Origin: Tritrichomonas foetus
Lineage: Eukaryota > Parabasalia > Tritrichomonadida > Tritrichomonadidae
Direction: 5' to 3'
Assembly (NCBI GenBank): GCA_001839685.1
Contig: MLAK01000556.1
Coordinates: forward strand, 1-64,000
Length of the DNA stretch: 64,000 nucleotides
Both the position numbers and the translations under genes were made by a program. Under the pieces are notes generated by a model that saw only the letters and a list, made by a program, of their open reading frames with translations, was not told the DNA's origin and searched no databases. Position 1 is the first letter of the stretch. The number at the start of each line of letters is the position of its first letter. Shown piece after piece: positions 9,707 through 18,700 of this stretch.

Positions 9707-12700
9707 ATGAAGAGTTCCTCATCGCTTAAAGTCTATGTCGATGACAGGATCTTTGGATTCTCGTCAACTGCCAGCACTTCGTCGAATCAAAAAAACAAAA
9801 ATAATATTATTACCAAAAACGATAATATATCTCCCGAAAATTCACCAAAACGCAGTGGAAAAGCTTTGAAAATCTCAGACGGTGAAGGCTACACGAAAAA
9901 CAGAGCCGATTCATCTTCATCCAAGGACGTGAACGCCCCCGTTTTGATCCAGGTTGATAGCTCAATACTTGAGAAGGAAAAAGAGTCTGGATCAAGCGTT
10001 CATATTGTTCTTCAGCCATTATCACAACTTTCTCCAAGCAAAACTGAACAAAAATCCGACGTAAAATCGTCTTCTTCACGCTCATCTAAAACCCCGCCCG
10101 AAAATAATCCCAAAAATTCGTCAAGCTCAAGAATTCAAGAGAGAGCCATCAATCTCGGCAGTGGAAAAGGAGACGATAGTAGCCACCATTCGCACAATCA
10201 AAGTCATAAATCTGATACTTCCTCAAAAAAGCAAAGCCTTTACAGCAGCAGAAGCAGTTCTTCAAGTAAATCTAGCAGTAAGAAAGAACCAAAAGAAACT
10301 AACAAAAAACCAATCAGTAAAGATTATACATATTCTTATGAAAAACCAACACCTGAAGAAAAGGCGAAATTTGCACAAATTAACCAACAAAATCTCAGTC
10401 CACCATCATCACCTCGAAATTACTCAATTTCGAAGATCCCACAAGTCGAAATAAAACCAGAAAATAAAGAAAGTGCAGTTCAAACACCTCGTCGTTTCGC
10501 AGGAAGAAAATCACCTAACAAGGGAAGCAGAAATACTTCGCCACGTAGAGCATCACCACGTAAATCATCACCAAGAAAAGATTTATCACCACAACATTTA
10601 TCTCCTCGAAAGAAGAAGGTTTTAGAAAGAATTGAATTGCTCGAATTACAACTTGCTGACTTGCAATCTACTCCAGTAGATTCAGAAAATATAGTTTCTG
10701 ATATCCTCGTTGATAAACATAAAACGAAACAAATAAAAGAAAATCCACAGGCAAATCTAGTTTCTGAACATGTTCAAACAACCAATCTAGGATTTATGAA
10801 GCCAGCTGATGCAATCTTAACAATTCAGACGCCAATTATTGAAGAAGAACCTCAAATTCCCACACCACCAGCTAGTCCACTTTCCATTTCAAACGCTGTA
10901 CAAATGAACCTTGTTCGAAGCCAAACAACTTCCATAGCTCCATCTGAATACGATTCTGATGAATCATATGAATATGAAAGTGACAATTCCGAATTAGCTG
11001 ATCGTAGAAAGCATCCACAATTAAAAGTTGATGTTCCCAAACAAACTCGAGTCAAAAAACATATCCGAGTTCCAAAAGAATCACCAAAGCAAACAACCAA
11101 AGCACAACCAAGAGTTCAAGAACGAGCACGCTCACCATCACCAAAGAAAGGAGAGTCAAAAGCACCAGAAGACAAAATATATAGGAAAGTTCGAATTGAA
11201 AAACCAAAGAAAACAAATTCACCTCGACAAGAATTAAATCAAAATGAACAACAGTTCATAGTTCAAGAAAGGGATATTCAAATAATGTCATCATCAGTAA
11301 CCATGAATGATTCATCTATCGGCGAATTAAATCCAGTTAGAGCCAAAGCTTACGCTCAAAAACATTTCAAGAAATATGAAGATCCTGAATATGCAAAAGC
11401 CCATGGTGTGCCATTTAAGCCAGCCCAAAATTATCAATCAAGACAATCACCTAAACAATCACCGAAGAAACAAAAAGAAAGTGATAAAAAGAAAAAGGAT
11501 AATGATTCATGCACATTGAAAGTGAATATACGAGAAGCAACTAATATTCCAACAGTTCCAACATATTGCGTTTTATTTGTTGATGGAAATGCCGCAAACC
11601 CAATCAAAACTGAAGTTGCAGAAGCTGCAAATTCTAGAAAAGTTTTCGATGAAGAGTACTCTTTAAAGGTCAAAGATTTAAGAAAAGCTAATCTCATCGT
11701 TCTTGTAAAGAAAGAAGATCTTATTCGAGGCGATAAATTATTAGGCTCAACTAAAATACGAATTTCTGATTTACCTTTGAATAATTCACTTGATAAATGG
11801 TATCCATTAACAACTGATACAGGTGTTCATACAGAAGGAAGACTTCATCTTGTTTTGAAGAAGTCACAAAAAGGATTTGTTTCAAGTTCAAACTCATCAA
11901 TTTCTTCTGTAACAACATCAACGGCAGAATTTAATGAAATGATAAACAAACTTAGTTCACACACCACTTCTGATTTTGTTCCTACAACAACTATAACATC
12001 AAGCCCACAAGAATCTGTATCTAAATCATCTTCACAAACTGCCAGCTCTTCATCAAATTCACCACCAACCAATACTAAATCTGAATGGGAATCTTATGAT
12101 TCACAACCAAAACAGGAATCGACTAAATCCAAACCAGAATCAACCAAATCCAAACCAGAATCAACCAAATCCAAACCAGAATCAACCAAATCCAAGTCAA
12201 AATCAACCAAACTCAAGCCAGAATATGCCAAAGATTCCGTGAAAGAAAAATCGAAATCAATTTCTTCAAAGAATTCAGAGACAAAATTTGCCCAACAAGA
12301 ATCAACAATATCATCTGTAGCCGATACATCTAAGTCTCACTTAACTAAGACGTCATCTGTTTCTACACCAAGTAAGAAAAACATCACTGTCCAAAAATCC
12401 CCAAGGTCAGAATCTTCATCAAGAACACCACAGCAAAGCAAAGGTGCAAGATCAAGTGTCAGTGGATCAAGCAAATCCTCACCAAAAGGAACAATGAACT
12501 CAACTAAAGAATCATTGTTCGATGTTTCACTGTTCAAGGAAAACCCCAATCCAGGCCGACAATCTTCAGTTGTTCCAGATGAAAGTGAAAACTCACTCAA
12601 GCTGCTATCAGAATCATCTTCTTCAGAATCCGAATTAGAAGTTCAAGAAAGGGATATTCCAATAATCGAAAAAGAAACAAAGAAATTTTCAAATCAAGAT

Positions 12701-15700
12701 AAATCCAAAGAGAACAAGAAAGTCATAAAACCTCAACAACCAGTCAAAGATCAAAAAGATTCTAAAGAAGTTAAGAAACCATCGAAAGATAAGAAGAAAA
12801 TCACTAATGACGAGAACAAACCAACCAAAGAAGACAAAAAGTCAAATAGAAAGGAAAAGAAACCCATTAAAATAAAAAAGAAATCAATTAAAGAAGAAAA
12901 GAAACCTACTAAAGAAGAAAAAAAATCAATTAAAGAAGAAAAGAAACCTACTAAAGAAGAAAAGAAACAAGAAATCGAAGAAAGAGAAGTTCTTAAACTC
13001 GAAAAGAAATCCCTTAATGATATTAAGCCAGTTAAGGAAATCACAAAAGATAATGAAGACATCAAATCAGCAAGTGAAGAAACCAAGTCACCCAAAGAAG
13101 AAAAAGAACGAGTTGAAGATGTTCAATCATCACAAATAGAGCAATCTAAACAAGAAGAAAAGAAACCAGACCAAGGAAATAAACTCAAGACGATAACACC
13201 TTCAAAAGTGGAGCAAAAACAACTTAACAAAGCAACTGTTCATCCAGAAAAGAGACCAATGAAGGTTGTTGTTAATAAACCAGTTAAAGAACAAAATATT
13301 CCACTCAAACCCGAAAAGGAATCTTCATCATCGGCTCAAAATGAAGTTGCAGAAAAACTCCAAGAGAAGCCAGAAGAACTCAATCAACAAATACACGAAG
13401 AAGTTCCTGAAGAAAAGGTTCAATCTGATCATGCTGTTCCTCGGGAAGTAGAAATAAACTCAATTAATGTAAACGATATTCGGGAAATACCAGAAAATTC
13501 AGAATTATCCGAAAGCACAGCAACAGTTACAAGTGACTTCCCATTATCTGATTCATCCTCATCTTCTTCGTCATCTGAAGATGATGAAAACAAAGAAAAC
13601 AAAGAAAGCGCATTATCTAAATTGCTTGGATTAAATTCACCAAGAGAACCAAATTACAGGCGTCCAAAGGCACAAATAACCTATCATGAAGAACCTCAAG
13701 AATATTCATCATCAGATGGATATGATGCTTCAGCACCAAGTCTTACTCCAACAAACTTCCCAATTCCAACAATTAAGAGACCAGAAGATAATTCACAATT
13801 GTCTATTCAACAGCTTCTTCAAAGACAAAAAATCAATTCATCTTATAAAACTATTGAAGAAGAGCTTTCTGAATCATCAACAGACAGCGAAAATATTGAA
13901 ATTGATAATGTTCCAATCGAAATGATTTCTGACAATGAAGATGACATTGCAAGAAGAATTGATATGAGATTCGGAAAACAAGTTGACACAGGCAATGTTG
14001 ACTACAACCAAGGCGATAACATTATGTTCAATCTTGGAAATGTTGTTCAATTAATACCAGAAATACCAAAGAAGAAGAAGAAGAGTAACAAATATTATGG
14101 ATCACTCGATTTCGATAATTCTGATGATGTTCAAGAACGCGAAATTGCTCTTGATCTCACACGTTCAAAGATCACCAAAGTTAATGCTAAAACAAAAGAG
14201 CCACATGGCATTGTTGGTGATTTAGGAATCATGGTTTCAAAGAAAAAGGCAGAAGCACGAAATGATCCAAATAGACTCAGCGCATCTTCATCTTCAATCT
14301 TCCCATCAAACAGCGCCGCGTTATCTGCCAATACTGTTCCTTTAAGCAGTGAACAATCATCTGGATCAGGTGGCTTAAACGAGCGCTATATTCAAGCAGG
14401 TGACAAATTAAGTGATGAAAATGAATTCTATTCTGGCAATCTAGCTGATAACATATCTGGTGCAGGGAAAAGATATACAGATATAATTAAACGAAGCATT
14501 GTTGATGCTGAAATTGAAAACAATTTTTCTTCAAATGTTGATATCCATCGGAAGCAAAAAGCTGATTTAAATAGAAACATGAAATTCAATGATGATAATC
14601 ATGCTTTCAACTCCAATAAGCCAAATGATTACCTTGAACGTGAAATCGAATTGAGCGAAGAAAATTCACCGTCTAATGAGCAATCTGATGCCTCAATTTC
14701 TGACATTGAGAAAAAGAAGGGAATAACTAAGGTTATTCAAAAAGCATTAAAAGAAGACGACAATTCAAACGTTTTTTCATCTGCAGTTGAAAATCAAAAG
14801 CCAATAAGAATCAAGAAAATTGAAGCCACAAAAGAAAAATTTTCATCATCATCATCATCAAGCTCATCTGAAGGTGAAAAAGTAAAAGGTGATTCATCAT
14901 CCATTTCAAATGCTGTTGTAAAATCAATCAAGAAAAAGATTAAATTTGATGATGAATCAAACAATTTTGATTCAACATCTTCTTTTGCTGAAAAACCCAA
15001 TAAAAATCAAACAAAAAAACCTGAACAGAAAACAAAGACATATAATCCAGAAAAACAAAAAACATCAAAAGTTCAAAAGGGTGAAAAAGCTGATTTCGAA
15101 CGTGATTATGACTACAACTTGAGCGACTCTTCTTCTTCTGCTGTGGAAAATGATAAAGCTCCCAAGACAAAGCAGCCAGTTAATGATGACACTTCATCTT
15201 CATCCTCTTCATCAAAAGAGAATGAGTTCGTTTCAGATGTTAATAAACCGACAAGAAGCATCACACATTCAATTAAAGATGATGATAACTCCAACAACTT
15301 CGCTTCAGAACTTTCTGAGCCAAAAAAACTCCAACCTGCCTCAAAAAAATCTAAATCGAAAAAAACAGTTTCTTCATCTTCATCATCTTCTGATCAAGAA
15401 GAAACAAATCCATCCGTTATAACAAGAGAAATAAGAATTACTCCTATAAACGAAGAAATATCATCTTCATCAATTTCAGATATACCACAAGAAAAGAAAA
15501 TCCAAAGAAAAATCGTCAAAAAAATAAAAAGTGATGATGAATCCAACAACTTCAGTTCCGTTATTGAAGGCGAACCAGCAATTATTTCAGTTCAAAGGGG
15601 GTCACCACCAAGACAACAACATGTTTCGTCATCCTCATCCTCAAGTTCTGGAATTTACACACTTAAGCCCCAAATTGTAACGAGACCAGATCCAACACAA

Positions 15701-18700
15701 GTAAAACCAAAATATAACATTTCATCCGATTCATCAACATCCATTTCCGACTTGAATGAAGAAAAGAAAATTCAAAAGACTATTGTTAAGAAAATTCATA
15801 TTGACGATGAATCAAATGACTTCGAATCTTTATTAGAATCAAACCCAATTCAGCCAGCTGTAAAAAAAGTTCCAAAAAAGCAGGTAGTCGCTTCTAGCTC
15901 ATCATCAAGTTCATCAGATTCACAAACAGATACGATTTCAGAAGCACAAAAAGAGAAAATGAAGAAGAAAATTGGCGAAAAAATCCATGTATATGATGTC
16001 TCAAACAGTTTCACTTCAACAGCAAGCGAACTCCTTAAAAAATCCTCATATTCATCAGATTCCGAAAATTTTAATAAAGGAGAAGAAGAACCAGTGACAA
16101 GATCAATTAAAAAGTTAATACCTGTATCTTCATCATCTTCAGATGAATCTAATTTATCTGATTCTTCTTCTCGTAATAAATCAAAAATCAAACCAGTTGA
16201 GAATGGGGAAATTGCATCTGAAAAATCCTCGTCAGAAAAGAAAATATACAAGAAACCAGATCAGAATGAATTGTCAGAATCATCATCAACTACATCCTCA
16301 TCACATTCTAAATCCGTTTCTACATCAATATCATCAGTGGTTAAAGAAGAAGAAGGTTTAGAAAATAACATCCTCCATTGTATTATTAATGATGAAAATG
16401 AAAATAGTTTCACTTCAACATCACGAAATGAAAATCTTTTTGAATATTCACTTCAAAAAGTGTCGTCAGATTCATCATCCTCTTCATCGTCAAGTGACGA
16501 ACCAAAAATCCTCATGAAAAAGTTACCACCAGTTGAGAATTCAAGTGAATCATTAAAAGAAAGCGAGGGAAGGAAATCTCATCATGCAAAATCATCAGAA
16601 GTAAAAGAATTCTTTATCAGTGATGAAGAAAAATCAATTAGTTCCAAAAAGAGTAATAAATCTGAACCAAAGAAAATTATTTCAACACCTTCATCATCAT
16701 CTTCAAGTGAAGATGAAAATAGATCAATAAACTCTACAAAGTCTAATAAATCACATAAATCAATTGACCAAGAAAAAGGTGTTTATTTAGGTAATTCTTC
16801 ATTATCTTCTGTAGTTCAACCTGAACTTGAAGAACAAATAGAACAATGCTTTAAGAATGATGATTTAGAAAATAGCTTTACTTCAATAATCGATTCTAAG
16901 CCACCGGTCCAAAATAGAGAAATTTTTGTGAAGCCACTTGAAGAAACTTCATCAAATGAAGAAAAAGCCAAATCTTCAAGTTCTACACAATCAAGCAAGT
17001 CAAAGAGTTCCAGGAAACCTGAACCCAAGCTCCCAGAGTCATATACTTCCTCAAGTGAAGAGGAAATCGATAAGAAATCTGCCAGTTCAAGAAAATCAAA
17101 CAAATCGGCCAACTCTCAAAAATCGAACAAATCCAAGAACACTGTGAAATCTGAAACAAAGGTTGAATCATCCTCATCAAGTGAAGATGATAAAAAATCA
17201 GTGGATTCTCATAAATCAAACAAATCAACCAGTTCTCACAAATCGATATATTCAAAGAAATCTAACCAATCCGATATTTCTAACCATTCAAATAAGTCAC
17301 GAAGTTCCCAATTTTCCGATTTGAAGGATGAACCAGCAAATTTCCCTCGTTCGATCGAACCGCAGCTTGGTCAAGACAACCAAGGACGATATGTGAGAGA
17401 TTATGACCATAATGAATTACTTCCTTCTTATTCATCAACAGTATCAAGATCTAGTTCATTATCTAATCCTAAACTCTCTGAATCATCATCTTTTGATAAA
17501 TATCACAAATCTATAAGTTCAAAGAAATCAAATCCAGTTGAAGATAGAGGAGTAGATATTGAGAGTTCCCAAGTTTCTGAATTAAAGAGCGAAAATACTA
17601 ATTTATCTAAAATAGCTGAACCACGCCTTGAAGAAGACATTAAGGAAACAATTGCACGTGATCTTGACAACAAAGAATTCATGTCATCTTCATCCTCATC
17701 AATTTCACGTCATTCCAAATGTTCTAAGAAATCAAACAAATCCAATAGTCATAGAAAAGAAGGTTCACCAGTTTCAGAATCAAAATCTGATTCAACAGTA
17801 TTATCACGAGTGACTGAGCCAAAATTAGATGAAGATATTAAAGAAAGTATTGCTCAGGATCTTGATAACAACAATTTCTTATCTGCATCATCCACATCAT
17901 CATCATCAAGTTCTGCGTCAAAGAAATCCGCCAAATCTAAATCATCATCTAAATCTATTCCTAAACAACCCATTTCTTCATCCTCGTCCTCATCATCAAG
18001 TGAAAAGAAATCAATCAGTTCGAAGAAATCAAACAAATCAAATCAAAAAACAGTTCAATCTTCATCAAGCAACGATGAAAAACAAAAGAAAGCTATCCAA
18101 AGAGATGCTTTATTATCATCAAGCGATGAAAAATCTTCCAAATCATCATCACGCCTATCAGAAGCAAAATCACCATCTACAAACATCTCACAGTATGCAA
18201 AAGAAGAAGAACCAGAATTAGATCAACAAATCACAAACAGCATTGTGAAAGATTTTGTACCAAATGATTTTTCATCATCATCATCATTTTCAAAGAAGAG
18301 CGAGACTCATTCTTCATCAACTTCATCAAGTAGTGATAATTTATTACCACCACGCCGTTCATCAGAGCATAAAGTCGAACAACCAACACAAAATGGAAAA
18401 CAGGAAACAGTTAAACAACAAAAGAAATTATTTAGTGATAATTTATCACCACCACCACCACCACGCAGAAATACCAAAAAAGAAGCAGAGATTCCAAAGG
18501 CCAAGGAACAGGCCCAACAAATCTCATCATCTTCTTATTCATCAAGTGATTATGAAAAATCGTCACGAACATCAACTTCAACAAGATTGATTGGAAAACC
18601 ACCACTGCCTAGCAAACTATTGATCTCTAGTAAAAACATACCGCTTCCAAGATATGACGATAGCTCATCCTCCTCCTCCTCCGTTTCTATGACGTCAATT

